Source: JACMNW01 sp031406155 (GTDB taxonomy: Bacteria; Pseudomonadota; Alphaproteobacteria; Rhodobacterales; Rhodobacteraceae). From it: a stretch of DNA of 64,000 nucleotides. The stretch spans positions 6,564 through 70,563 of the forward strand of contig JANOGW010000066.1 in assembly GCA_031406155.1 (NCBI GenBank), given 5' to 3'. The translations under genes were made by a program, and so were the position numbers. A model generated the notes under the pieces. It made no database searches. It saw nothing but the letters and a program-made list of their open reading frames with translations, and was not told the origin of the DNA. Numbering within the stretch: position 1 is the first letter of the stretch; every line of letters begins with the position of its first letter. Of this stretch, positions 54,837 through 63,655 are shown one piece after another.

Positions 54837-55816
54837 TGGGCAAGGGTCGGATGGTGGTTCTGTGGATCGGTCTGACAGTCGGTATCATCGCCGCCCTGAT
54901 CTGGTGGCGATTTGAAACCGATATCGGGGCCGCGCGGGACAAGGTCGGTCAGGGCAGCACCGTGATCGATACGCCCTGCGGTGCCGTTGAGTATCAAGAG
55001 ACGGGCACCGGACTGCCGCTGCTCGCCGTACATGGCAGCGGCGGCGGCTTTGATCAGGGCATGGCCTTTGCCGCGCCACTGACCACGCGCGGTATACGTG
55101 TCATCGCTATGTCCCGCTTTGGCTATCTGCGCACACCGATGCCCGAGGATGCATCTGCGGAAACACAGGCGGATGCGTTTGTCTGCCTGCTGGATGCACT
55201 GAACATCCCCAAAGCCGCCGTCATGGGCGGATCGGCGGGCGCGCTGCCGGCACTGGAAATGGCAATCCGCCATCCGGACAGGGTTTCTGCGCTGATCCTG
55301 CTGGTGCCGCTGGCCTACAAGCCCCCGACCGAGGCCAACTCGGCCGCACCGATGGCCCCGTGGGTCGAAAATCTGATGATGAAGGCGATTGGCTCGGACT
55401 TTCTGTTCTGGTCGGGGCTGCATCTGGCGCGAGGGCAATTGATCGGCACAGTCCTGGCCACGCCGCCCGAACTGCTGACCACGGCAAGCCCGTCTGAACA
55501 GACGCGGATCGCCGGGTTGCTCGACAACATCCTGCCCGTGTCAGCACGGGCAGCCGGATTGCGCTATGACACGGCGGCGGGCAAATCAATGACCCCGGCG
55601 CGGCTGGATCTGGTGCAGGCCCCAACCCTGATCATCAGTTCCCGTGATGACCGCTATGGCACCTATGCCGGCGCGGAATACATGGCTGCCCGGATTGCCG
55701 GGGCGCAGTTCATGGGGTTCGAGACCGGGGGGCATACGTGGATCGGGCACAACGATGAGGTGATGGCCGCTATCGCTGGGCTTATTGACCCTGCCGGGGC
55801 GGTGGGCGGGCCATGA
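54833..55816 (+). CDS. Membrane-anchored alpha/beta hydrolase
   Basis: A 327-residue hydrolase with an N-terminal anchor (VVLWIGLTVGIIAALIWW). Oxyanion loop AVHGSGGGFDQG, nucleophile elbow GGSAGALPAL (about residue 126), acid in SSRDDRYG, and histidine in ETGGHTWIG (about 301). The active domain is expected on the periplasmic face. The substrate is unknown. Both start and stop overlap neighbours. Confidence 0.82.
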   Translation: MMGKGRMVVLWIGLTVGIIAALIWWRFETDIGAARDKVGQGSTVIDTPCGAVEYQETGTGLPLLAVHGSGGGFDQGMAFAAPLTTRGIRVIAMSRFGYLRTPMPEDASAETQADAFVCLLDALNIPKAAVMGGSAGALPALEMAIRHPDRVSALILLVPLAYKPPTEANSAAPMAPWVENLMMKAIGSDFLFWSGLHLARGQLIGTVLATPPELLTTASPSEQTRIAGLLDNILPVSARAAGLRYDTAAGKSMTPARLDLVQAPTLIISSRDDRYGTYAGAEYMAARIAGAQFMGFETGGHTWIGHNDEVMAAIAGLIDPAGAVGGP

Positions 55817-56646
55817 TCCGAAACTCCCTGCAACGTCACCCGCTGTTGGTCTTCTTTGCACTGGCCTTCTGCATCAGCTGGGGCGCGATCCTGACCATCA
55901 TGGCAAGCAGAGGGTTCGATCTATCACCCTTGCAAGGTGTCGAGGGCGGGCTGCTGTTTCTGGCCATGCTGCTGGGGCCAAGTGTCAGTGGATTGGCATG
56001 CACGGCGCTGTTGGAGGGGCGCTTGGGGTTGCGCGCGCTTGGGCTGCGAGCGCTTCGCTGGCGCGTTGCGGGGCTGTGGTATGCGGTGGCACTGCTGACG
56101 GTTCCGGCAATCTTGCTGTTGGTTTTGTCTGTCCTTAGCATCCTTGTCGACCCGGTGTTTGCACCCCGCTTTCAATGGTGGCTTTTTGGGCTCGGCTTAC
56201 TGGCAGGGACGTTCGAAGAAATCGGCTGGACAGGATTTGCCGCACCAAGGCTATTGGACCGCAAAAGCCTGATGGTAGCGGGCCTGTCGCTTGGCTGTAT
56301 CTGGGCGCTGTGGCACCTGCTGGTTGATTTTCGCTATAATGCCGGAGCGATGGGGGCGATCTGGCCGCTGGAATTTTTCATCACCTATCTGCTGGCATTG
56401 ACCCCGTACCGGCTGCTGATGACCTGGGTTTACAGCCACACACAAAGCCTGCTGCTCGCAATCATCATGCATGCCAACTTTACCGGATCGCTATTGGTTT
56501 TGGTCCCCGTGGTTCCGGCGTCACTAGGTTTCTATTGGCAATCGGCGTTTGCGGTCGCGCTTTGGGTCTTGGTCGCGGTTGTGCTGCGCCAAAGCAAGGC
56601 AGGCAATGCCTTGTCCATCGCACAACAACCGGAATTGCTGTCATGA
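55813..56646 (+). CDS. CPBP family membrane protease homologue 1
   Basis: A 277-residue protein with about seven to eight helices. Motif 1 is FEEIGWTG: the two glutamates are present but the arginine of EExxxR is threonine. Motif 2 is IWALWHLL, and IIMHANFTGS holds the third histidine. It is the first of four consecutive paralogues. Activity is possible, but the change in motif 1 makes it less certain. Confidence 0.82.
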   Translation: MIRNSLQRHPLLVFFALAFCISWGAILTIMASRGFDLSPLQGVEGGLLFLAMLLGPSVSGLACTALLEGRLGLRALGLRALRWRVAGLWYAVALLTVPAILLLVLSVLSILVDPVFAPRFQWWLFGLGLLAGTFEEIGWTGFAAPRLLDRKSLMVAGLSLGCIWALWHLLVDFRYNAGAMGAIWPLEFFITYLLALTPYRLLMTWVYSHTQSLLLAIIMHANFTGSLLVLVPVVPASLGFYWQSAFAVALWVLVAVVLRQSKAGNALSIAQQPELLS

Positions 56647-57470
56647 CCAAACATTGGTTTCGCGATCACCCGACAACCATTTTTCTAATGCTTACCTTTG
56701 GCATCACCTGGTCGATTGCGGCCACGGCCATGCTGGCAACCGACTGGTTCACCGCCGTGTTTGGCGGGCTAAACGGACGGGCGCCGATGTTCTATCTTGC
56801 GGTCTGGGCCCCGAACATTGCCGCACTGGCCGTGACACTCGTGATCAGCGGCTGGTCGGGGATCACCGACCTCTTCGCCCGCCTGATCCGGTGGCGCGTC
56901 CGGCCATGGGTCTGGATCGCCGCACTTGGGTTTCACCCGGCCCTGATGCTGGTCGTCGAACTGATCGGGCTGGCCTTTGGGGATCCACTTCCAACAACGG
57001 CCAACTGGCATGCCCTGGCTGCGGGCCTGGTCACACTGCCCCTGATCGCCCTTGGCCCGCTGGGCGAAGAGCTGGGTTGGCGCGGGTTTCTTTTGCCCCG
57101 CCTGCTGGACCAAATGAAGCCACTGTCGGCGGCGCTGATCCTTGGGGCCATCTGGATGGTCTGGCACCTGCCCGCGTTTTTTCTCTCGGGCGTGCCGCAA
57201 TCCGACATGTCGCTGCCGATCTTCATGCTGGGCGGCATGGCCTTTACCGTGTTCATCACATGGCTGTTCCTGAATGCCCGGCACAGCATTCTGATCGCGG
57301 GCATCATCCCGCATGCCATCGCCAATGCCTGGGGCGATGCGATGGGTCCGATGACGTGGATCAACGCGGGTGTGCTGGTGGTGGGTGCCGTGCTGTTGGT
57401 TTGGCTGGTGGGGTTGCGCGACATCTCGGCCCCGACAAACGCCAATGAAAGGGAAAGACCAAGGCCATGA
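56643..57470 (+). CDS. CPBP family membrane protease homologue 2
   Basis: A 275-residue paralogue with complete motifs: GEELGWRGF (EExxxR), IWMVWHLP, and IIPHAIANAWG. About eight helices are predicted by eye. ATG 56643 overlaps the preceding stop. It is the best candidate for an active protease of the set, together with homologue 3. Confidence 0.85.
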   Translation: MTKHWFRDHPTTIFLMLTFGITWSIAATAMLATDWFTAVFGGLNGRAPMFYLAVWAPNIAALAVTLVISGWSGITDLFARLIRWRVRPWVWIAALGFHPALMLVVELIGLAFGDPLPTTANWHALAAGLVTLPLIALGPLGEELGWRGFLLPRLLDQMKPLSAALILGAIWMVWHLPAFFLSGVPQSDMSLPIFMLGGMAFTVFITWLFLNARHSILIAGIIPHAIANAWGDAMGPMTWINAGVLVVGAVLLVWLVGLRDISAPTNANERERPRP

Positions 57471-58288
57471 CACCGCCAATCAAGTTTGATTTTCCGGCCC
57501 TTTTGACCTTCGTCGCAGTTGCCTTTGGCTGGACTTGGGGCTTATTGTGGGTTGGGGCTACGTTCAGGCTGCAGCCCCCGTGGGTTGGCACGGCGATTTT
57601 CATCGCATCGGCCTTTGGACCCAGCCTGGCCGGAGTGACCACGGTCGCCCTTTTCGAGGGGCTTGTTGGCCTAAAACGATGGTTGAAACGGTGCTTGTTC
57701 TGGCGCGTCGGCTGGGGCTGGTATGCCATCGCTGCCTTTGTTCCAATGGGTATGATGGCCCTGGCACTCGCACTCGCACTTTCTGCAGCCATGGGCGGGG
57801 CCCTACCACCATCGCCCGCTTTCGGGAATTTGTGGCTGTCCGTTTTGATTTTTGGGCAGATCCTTGTGCTGGGTGGCCCGTTGGGCGAGGAATTCGGCTG
57901 GCGTGGTTATGCGCTGCCTGTATTGACGCACCGTATCGGCTGGCGATCGGCCAGCCTGATCGTCGGCGGCGTCTGGGCGTTGTGGCATCTGCCGCTGTTC
58001 TTCATCCCCGGCATGGCGCAGGCCAATATGCCGATGGCGCTGTTTATGGTCAGTAGCGTGGCGCTGTCGGTTATCTTTGCGCGGCTTTCGGTCAATACGC
58101 GGTTCAGCGTGCTGCCTGCGATTGTGCTGCACTGGTCGGTCAACGCGTGGTCTTGGGCCATTCCGGTAACCCCACAAGGCGGTGTGATGCTGCCGTATTA
58201 TCAGGTGATGGGATTGTTGTTCATTGTCGCCGCCATGGTGTTTTTGAAACCGGGTCCAAACCTTTCAAAAGGGAGTCTGCAAGAATGA
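57467..58288 (+). CDS. CPBP family membrane protease homologue 3
   Basis: A 273-residue paralogue with complete motif 1 (GEEFGWRGYALP), motif 2 VWALWHLP, and IVLHWSVNAWSW as the last histidine motif. A small LALALALS run (codons repeating CTCGCA) occurs near residue 105. Overlaps neighbours at both ends. Confidence 0.85.
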   Translation: MTPPIKFDFPALLTFVAVAFGWTWGLLWVGATFRLQPPWVGTAIFIASAFGPSLAGVTTVALFEGLVGLKRWLKRCLFWRVGWGWYAIAAFVPMGMMALALALALSAAMGGALPPSPAFGNLWLSVLIFGQILVLGGPLGEEFGWRGYALPVLTHRIGWRSASLIVGGVWALWHLPLFFIPGMAQANMPMALFMVSSVALSVIFARLSVNTRFSVLPAIVLHWSVNAWSWAIPVTPQGGVMLPYYQVMGLLFIVAAMVFLKPGPNLSKGSLQE

Positions 58289-58506
58289 TACGAATAACGG
58301 TTCTGGTTTCTGGCATCATCGCCATTTTGCTCGGTGGGCTCTGGCTCCTGCAAGGGCTTGGGCTCGTCCATCTGCGGCCCATTCTGTGCTTTGCCGATTG
58401 CGCACCGGTGCAAGGGCCATCGGGAACATGGGCAGCTATTGGGGCTGTCACTTTGGCTGTCGGCGGTTTTGGCGTTTTCTGGTCCCGCAAGCAAAGATCA
58501 AAATGA
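58285..58506 (+). CDS. Small two-helix membrane protein
   Basis: A 73-residue protein with helices at about 5-27 and 47-66, a short loop with two cysteines (ILCFADCAPV), and a basic C-terminus. I recognise no family. Start and stop overlap neighbours, so it is part of the chain and may be a partner of the CPBP proteins. Confidence 0.7.
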   Translation: MIRITVLVSGIIAILLGGLWLLQGLGLVHLRPILCFADCAPVQGPSGTWAAIGAVTLAVGGFGVFWSRKQRSK

Positions 58507-58523
58507 AACGAAAAGGACCACCA

Positions 58524-59384
58524 ATGACCCTCCTGAGTTGGACAATTCTCGTTATCACAGCCCTTGGCCTGGCTTATGCCGCAGCCTTTGCCTTTGGCGC
58601 GTGGCGCTGGTCCAGTAGCACGCGTGATCTGGTAGCCAGGCTGGATGCCGGGCGCGAGCCCCCTGGCATTGCGCGTTATTCACCGGATGAACTGGCAGGT
58701 CTGCCCGCCCCAGTGCAGCGCTATTTCCGCGCCGTGTTGACCGATGGGCAGCCGATCGTCACCGCCGTGACATTGACCCAAAGCGGCATGTTCAACTTGG
58801 GCAAGACGGCCGATCAGTGGAAACCTTTCACCGCGACTCAGCACTTTACGACCGCACGGCCCGGCTTTGTCTGGGATGCAACCATTGCAATGGCCCCCGG
58901 CGTTCCGGTGCGCGTGGTGGATGCGTTTATCGCGGGTGAAGGGTTGCTGCGCCCAACGATCCTTGGGCTTTATGCGATTGGCACGCTGCAGGGCACGGGC
59001 GAGATTGCCCGGGGCGAATTGCTACGCCATTTTGCCGAAAGTGTATGGTTTCCAACCGCCCTTTTGCCCAGTCAGGGCGTGGTCTGGCAGGCGGTGGATG
59101 ACACATCTGCGCAAGCGACAACAACAGACGGACCCATAAACGTGACCATGCTGTTTCGCTTTGGGGCCGACGGTCTGATCACAGCCATCCATGTGGACGG
59201 CCGCGCGACAACGGTGGGCACAGCCACTGTGCTGATGCCGTGGGAATGCCGGATGTCGAACTACCGGACCCGTGGCGGCATGCAGGTGCCCCTGACCGGC
59301 GAGGCGCTTTACATCACGCCTCAGGGGGAAACGCCCTATTTCAAAGGCACGATTGATACGGTGGTTTATGAGTTTGCACCGTGA
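58524..59384 (+). CDS. DUF6544 (former DUF6920) family protein
   Basis: A 286-residue protein with one N-terminal anchor and a soluble, beta-rich domain of the DUF6544 type (LPAPVQRYFRAVLTDG, then the MSNYRTRGGMQVPLTGEAL end). No function is known. ATG 58524 has AAGGA upstream; ATG 58503, which overlaps the previous stop, is the alternative. The next start overlaps its stop. Confidence 0.78.
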   Translation: MTLLSWTILVITALGLAYAAAFAFGAWRWSSSTRDLVARLDAGREPPGIARYSPDELAGLPAPVQRYFRAVLTDGQPIVTAVTLTQSGMFNLGKTADQWKPFTATQHFTTARPGFVWDATIAMAPGVPVRVVDAFIAGEGLLRPTILGLYAIGTLQGTGEIARGELLRHFAESVWFPTALLPSQGVVWQAVDDTSAQATTTDGPINVTMLFRFGADGLITAIHVDGRATTVGTATVLMPWECRMSNYRTRGGMQVPLTGEALYITPQGETPYFKGTIDTVVYEFAP

Positions 59385-60184
59385 AATCAGGAACAAATGC
59401 TTTGGGCGCGGACGGGGGCGCAGGGTGGTACTTTGGTCTGGTGCTGATCATGTCTCTGCCGTTCTACGCGCTGGGGATAGCCGGGAACGCCCTACCCTTC
59501 GCACCCGCCTTGCCCCTCAGCGCCCTGATGGCCATTGTGCCGATGATCGCGGCCTTGGGTCTTGTCTTCCGGCAAAGTGGTCGGGCGGCGGCAGGAACGC
59601 TTTTTAAAAGTGCCTTTGACTTAACTCGCATCCCGAACGGGCCGTGGGTGCTATTATCACCCAGCATCATGCCCGCCGCCTTTGCCTTGACGGGCGGCAT
59701 CATCTGGCGGTGCGGCACCGGGATGCCCACACTGCACCTGCTCCCCCTCAGTGCAATTCTGCCAGCTTTCGCATTGTTCTTCCTTGGCGCAGCAGCCGAA
59801 GAAATCGGCTGGCAAGGTTATGCATATCCGCGCCTGAAACAGCGCCATTCCGCCCTGACTTCGGCCCTGATGGTGGGCGTCGTCTGGGCACTATGGCATG
59901 TCATCCCATTCGCTTTGATGGGGCGGAGTTCGACCTGGATCATCTCGCACAGTCTGGGGATCGTCTTGATGCGCATCCTCATCGTCTGGCTGGTTGTGAA
60001 TGCCGGGCACAGCCTTTTGATCGCAGTGCTGTTTCACATGATGAGCAATTCTGTCTGGGGCATGTTTCCGGATTTCAACCCCTGGTATGATCCAAAAGTC
60101 ATGTGCTTGGTCTTGCTTGCACCCGTTGTCGCTATTGTGGCCATTTGGGGACCGACCAAACTGAGGCGGTTCAGATATGACTGA
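59381..60184 (+). CDS. CPBP family membrane protease homologue 4
   Basis: A 267-residue paralogue from a GTG start that overlaps the preceding stop. Motif 1 is AEEIGWQGYAYP, with glutamine instead of the conserved arginine. Motif 2 is VWALWHVI, and LFHMMSNSVWG holds the last histidine. It closes the continuous chain that began at 53071. Confidence 0.82.
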   Translation: MKSGTNALGADGGAGWYFGLVLIMSLPFYALGIAGNALPFAPALPLSALMAIVPMIAALGLVFRQSGRAAAGTLFKSAFDLTRIPNGPWVLLSPSIMPAAFALTGGIIWRCGTGMPTLHLLPLSAILPAFALFFLGAAAEEIGWQGYAYPRLKQRHSALTSALMVGVVWALWHVIPFALMGRSSTWIISHSLGIVLMRILIVWLVVNAGHSLLIAVLFHMMSNSVWGMFPDFNPWYDPKVMCLVLLAPVVAIVAIWGPTKLRRFRYD

Positions 60185-60271
60185 GCGCGCACGCCAAATC
60201 GCTGCTTTGAACCTGAAACAGCCGCTGAACCAAATATTCGGAATCATGCCGTCGACATCGAGGAGGCCGAG

Positions 60272-60658
60272 ATGACCGTGAGCCCTGACGTGAACAAGGC
60301 CAATGCGCAGGCGTTCTACGATCTGATGTTCAACAAATGCCAGCCCCGCGAAGCCATCGCGAGGTATGCCGGTGCTGTCTAAATCCAGCACAATCCCCAT
60401 GTAGCGGATGGCAAGGCGGCATTCATTGAGTATTTCGAACGGATGGCGCGCGAATATCCCGGTAAGACTGTCCGTTTCAAGCGGGCCATCGCGGAAGGCA
60501 ATCATGTCGTTCTGCATTGCCACCAGATATGGCCCGGCAGCGACGACTATGCGAGCATCGACATTTTTCGGTTCGATGACGCCGGGAAGATTGTCGAGCA
60601 TTGGGACGTGCTTCAGGTCATCGTCGGCGGCTCCAAGAACGAAAATGGGCTTTTCTGA
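60272..60658 (+). pseudogene. SnoaL-like ester cyclase gene with in-frame ochre codon
   Basis: The frame from ATG 60272 (GAGGAGGCCGAG upstream) reads a NTF2/SnoaL-like protein but meets TAA at 60380-60382 after 36 codons (ARYAGAV, stop, IQHNPHVADG). It then continues in frame to 60658, keeping family features (YFERMAREYPGKTVRFKR, then VVLHCHQIWPG and IVEHWDVLQ). The stop sits where relatives have Tyr in the YIQHNP motif, so a TAC or TAT codon changed to TAA. Full length would be 128 residues. It lies 87 bases after the CPBP chain. Confidence 0.85.
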
Positions 60659-60698
60659 AAACCATAGTGGCAAGCGGCCGGGGTTTATCGAGGTTTCA

Positions 60699-61880
60699 AT
60701 GAGGCGCATTCTGGCAATTATCGTGCTTTTGATCTTAGGTTTCGGGGTTATTTGCACAATCATCATCCGTGTCGGATTGCCGATGCGCGCGCTGCCGCAG
60801 CCAAGCGGAGGATTGATTGGTGCCGTCAACGCCTTGGCCACCGACAGGTCAAGGCCCGATATGTTTTCGGGGGCGGTGCAGCGCGTCGTGCCGTTCCAGA
60901 TGCTTTATCCGGCAAGTGCGGCAGGAACATATGCCCCCTATGTGCCCGATGCCGGACCGCAGATTGACGCAATTGTAAATAGTCACGGCTGGATGTCGCG
61001 TGCTTTGCTGGGGCAGATCGGGACGCTTGCGGCCCCGTGGACCGATGCGGCAATGCCTTCTGCGGGCGGGCCATTCCCGGTGATCATCTACTTGCCCGGC
61101 GTGACGGGTTACATGCAGATGGGCAGTTTTCAGACGATGGAACTGGCCGCACAGGGCTATGTCGTTGTCACGCTGAACCAACCCGGTGAGGTGGCAGCCG
61201 CGGTGTTGCCAGACCACCAGATCATCTTAGGCATGTCGCGCGAGGATGCTGCGTCCCTGATCGCGCCGTCCTATCTAACAACCGATCAGGCCTTGCCCAG
61301 CCGCTTTGCACAGGGACTGGCACCCGACAAAAGCATCGTGCCGTATTTCGCCGCAGATGTCGGGCTTGTCCTTGACCGACTGGCGCAGATCAACGCCGAT
61401 CCGGCGCACATACTGCAGGGGTTGCTCGATCTTGACCATGTTGGGGTCATGGGCATGTCACTGGGCGCGATTGTAACGGCACAAGCCTGCGCTGGGGAAC
61501 CGCGCATTGATGCCTGCCTGATGATGGATGCGCCGGTCCCGACGGACGTTGCCTCAACCGGCCTCAGGCAAGCTGCATTATGGATCAGCCGCCCGGCGCA
61601 GGATCAACGCCTTGAACGCGCGGCATCAGGTGGATGGCCCGAGATTGAAATCAGCGCTCAGGCGGCGACGATTGACGAGGCGCTGTCCTACAGTGAGCTT
61701 GGCCGCCTTGTGCTACTGGACGGTCTGTTTCATATCGATTTTACCGACCTTCCGGCCATTCAGCCGATCCTCGGATGGCTTGGGCAATCCGGTCCAACGG
61801 GAATTGTCGACGCACACCGTCAGATCAATCAGTTGGCGAAAGAGTTTTTTGCATCAACGATTGGCCGGGCGATGAAGTGA
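60699..61880 (+). CDS. PAF-acetylhydrolase-like alpha/beta hydrolase
   Basis: A 393-residue protein with an N-terminal anchor (ILAIIVLLILGFGVICTIII). A long hydrolase domain resembles platelet-activating factor acetylhydrolases and dienelactone hydrolases (IIYLPGVTGYM oxyanion region; nucleophile GMSLGAIV at about residue 254; histidine in GLFHIDFTDL). ATG 60699 has GAGG upstream. It is probably periplasmic and may cleave short acyl esters. It follows the broken SnoaL gene with 40 bases between. Confidence 0.8.
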   Translation: MRRILAIIVLLILGFGVICTIIIRVGLPMRALPQPSGGLIGAVNALATDRSRPDMFSGAVQRVVPFQMLYPASAAGTYAPYVPDAGPQIDAIVNSHGWMSRALLGQIGTLAAPWTDAAMPSAGGPFPVIIYLPGVTGYMQMGSFQTMELAAQGYVVVTLNQPGEVAAAVLPDHQIILGMSREDAASLIAPSYLTTDQALPSRFAQGLAPDKSIVPYFAADVGLVLDRLAQINADPAHILQGLLDLDHVGVMGMSLGAIVTAQACAGEPRIDACLMMDAPVPTDVASTGLRQAALWISRPAQDQRLERAASGGWPEIEISAQAATIDEALSYSELGRLVLLDGLFHIDFTDLPAIQPILGWLGQSGPTGIVDAHRQINQLAKEFFASTIGRAMK

Positions 61881-62000
61881 CGGGCGGACCCTGAGGTTGC
61901 ATTCCAGTCCACGGAACAAGCCCTCAACGTCCAAAGCCATGATGACGCGAGGCACGGCTTGTGCACACGATCGGCCTGCGCAGTGTCAAACCTGAAGGCG

Positions 62001-62008
62001 TCCCGAGC
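62001..62008. repeat. Target site duplication, left
   Basis: TCCCGAGC, repeated at 63231-63238 on the other side of the insertion sequence. Confidence 0.85.
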
Positions 62009-63230
62009 CCAGGGCAATCGCGTTTGACCTATGCGTTTGCTAACTGATTGAGAAGGCTAAGAAGAAACGCATCGTTCCAACCGGCGCGCTTCAGTTTGAT
62101 CGAGAGCGACCCCTTGGAGGTGTCGCGTCGGGCGAGGTCGAGTGCGCGGCGGCGCAGGATGGCGATGTTGGCGGGGCCGTTATCCTTGCGGTTGCGGGCG
62201 GCATCTTCCCGGAACGAGACGTCAAGTTGCCAGTGCAGGGCGTTCTCGATCCCCCAATGGGCGCGGGATGTCGCGATGAAGACCTCGGGCCCAGGCACCC
62301 ATGACAGGGCGTAATAGCGGGTCTGGGTTTGCACTTTTCCGTCGGTTTCCCGGCGCGCCTCGATACGGCCGAAGGCCTGCAGGCCGGGGAATTCATGGTG
62401 TTCTGCCAGTCCCTTGGCGGAAACGACCGTGCCGGTGCGGGTCTCGTTGCGACCATGCCCGGCCTCCTGCTGACGGGCGACCGGATGGTCTGGCAGAACC
62501 TTGCCGAAACAGGACCGGGCATCGGACAGGAGCGAGTCCTGATTGGCCTTCAGCGCCAGACAATAGTCACCGCCGCCTTGCCGGATCGCTGCAACCGTGC
62601 GGCGATTGCAGTGCAGGGCATCGGCGGTCACGACCTTGCCTTTCAGCGCGATCACGCCCAGCACTTCGAGTGCCGCCTCCAGTTCGCCGCCAGGATCGGC
62701 TGCCACCGTGGCCAGCGTCAGGCGCAGACGCGCGGCATAGGCCGAGACCATCATCCTGGTCCGCGCACTCTGGCCCTTGTCGCGCGCCCCCCGCAGCGCC
62801 TTGCCGTCGATAGCGATCACATCACCGTCGCCGAGCAGCACCGCGATCTGCGCCGGAACCCGACCGAAGGCCGCATCCAGCGCCTTCGGGTCGATCATCC
62901 GGAACACCGTGGAGAAGGTATCATGCGAGGGGATGGAATGCCTGAGCTTCAGGAAGTCCCTGAAAACATGCTCTTTTGCCCGACCGAAGTCTGCCATCTC
63001 GGCACAGTTGGTTGCCCCGCAGAGAACTGCGACGAAGCCTACAACCAGCAGTTCGCAAAGGTCGTGGCGCGCGTTGTCGGCACGTGGATCGGGGATGTCA
63101 TCGAAGGCGGTGAGGAAAATGTCCATGCGGGGAACAGGCTCCAGAAGGGCGATCCCCGCCCAAGAATCCATCCTCCCGAAAACCGCAAGACCCGTCGGAT
63201 CAGGTCAAATACCAAACGCGATTCCCCTGG
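62009..63230 (-). mobile_element. Complete ISAs1-family insertion sequence
   Basis: A 1222-bp element. The terminal inverted repeats are about 18 bp with one mismatch: CCAGGGCAATCGCGTTTG at 62009-62026, and the complement CCAGGGGAATCGCGTTTG at 63213-63230. It is flanked by the 8-bp direct repeat TCCCGAGC. One transposase gene fills it. The identical target repeats suggest a relatively recent insertion. Confidence 0.9.
62029..63126 (-). CDS. ISAs1 family transposase
   Basis: A 365-residue DDE transposase. The N-terminal DUF4338-like/ISAs1 part has DIPDPRADNARHDLCELL. Catalytic residues are probably the aspartate in VIAIDGKALRG, the aspartate in VVTADALHCNR, and the glutamate in HWGIENALHWQLDVSF. 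ATG 63126 is chosen near the homologous start; the frame opens at 63171. The gene appears intact, so the element may be active. Confidence 0.9.
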   Translation of the reverse strand: MDIFLTAFDDIPDPRADNARHDLCELLVVGFVAVLCGATNCAEMADFGRAKEHVFRDFLKLRHSIPSHDTFSTVFRMIDPKALDAAFGRVPAQIAVLLGDGDVIAIDGKALRGARDKGQSARTRMMVSAYAARLRLTLATVAADPGGELEAALEVLGVIALKGKVVTADALHCNRRTVAAIRQGGGDYCLALKANQDSLLSDARSCFGKVLPDHPVARQQEAGHGRNETRTGTVVSAKGLAEHHEFPGLQAFGRIEARRETDGKVQTQTRYYALSWVPGPEVFIATSRAHWGIENALHWQLDVSFREDAARNRKDNGPANIAILRRRALDLARRDTSKGSLSIKLKRAGWNDAFLLSLLNQLANA

Positions 63231-63238
63231 TCCCGAGC
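63231..63238. repeat. Target site duplication, right
   Basis: TCCCGAGC, matching 62001-62008. It ends one base before the stop codon (on the complementary strand) of the membrane gene at 63239. Confidence 0.85.
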
Positions 63239-63603
63239 CTAGGATACTTTCGCACCATAGGCCATGACGCTCAGAACAGCGCCGATTGCGCAAATGGCGG
63301 CCAATACCATGTAAGTAAGGACGTTTTCAGCTGCTTGCGGCGCATCGGGCACAGCCATACGCCACAGACCTCCGATCAATCCGACCCAGCCAGTCATCGT
63401 TATGAGGACAGGCCATCGCCAAGTCCAGCGATTGTGCGCGCGAATGATTGGATTGCAAGGCCAGCAACGAAGAGAATGGCGCCGTTAAGATAGACAACGG
63501 GTGCGAACTGGGTCGCAAACACGTCCATGTTGATGGCTTCAGTGACCCCAATTGCGATCATAGTTGGGCCGACCAATCCTGCCATTCGTTTTGAGTCTGT
63601 CAT
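63239..63603 (-). pseudogene. Small membrane protein gene with frameshift
   Basis: ATG 63603 (GAGGAAAGGG upstream) opens a frame MTDSKRMAGLVGPTMIAIG, then VYLNGAILFVAGLAI. It runs out of frame near 63440-63455 and stops at 63400. The next frame continues smoothly with IIRAHNRWTWRWPVLITMTG and two more helices ending GAKVS at TAG 63239. One base gained or lost within about 15 bases would restore a four-helix protein of about 121 residues, of a kind I know as an unnamed membrane family. The insertion sequence lies just past its stop. Confidence 0.78.
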
Positions 63604-63655
63604 GGCCCTTTCCTCGGGGAGCAGGTCATCTGGCATCCGAGCACGCCAGCGTCCG

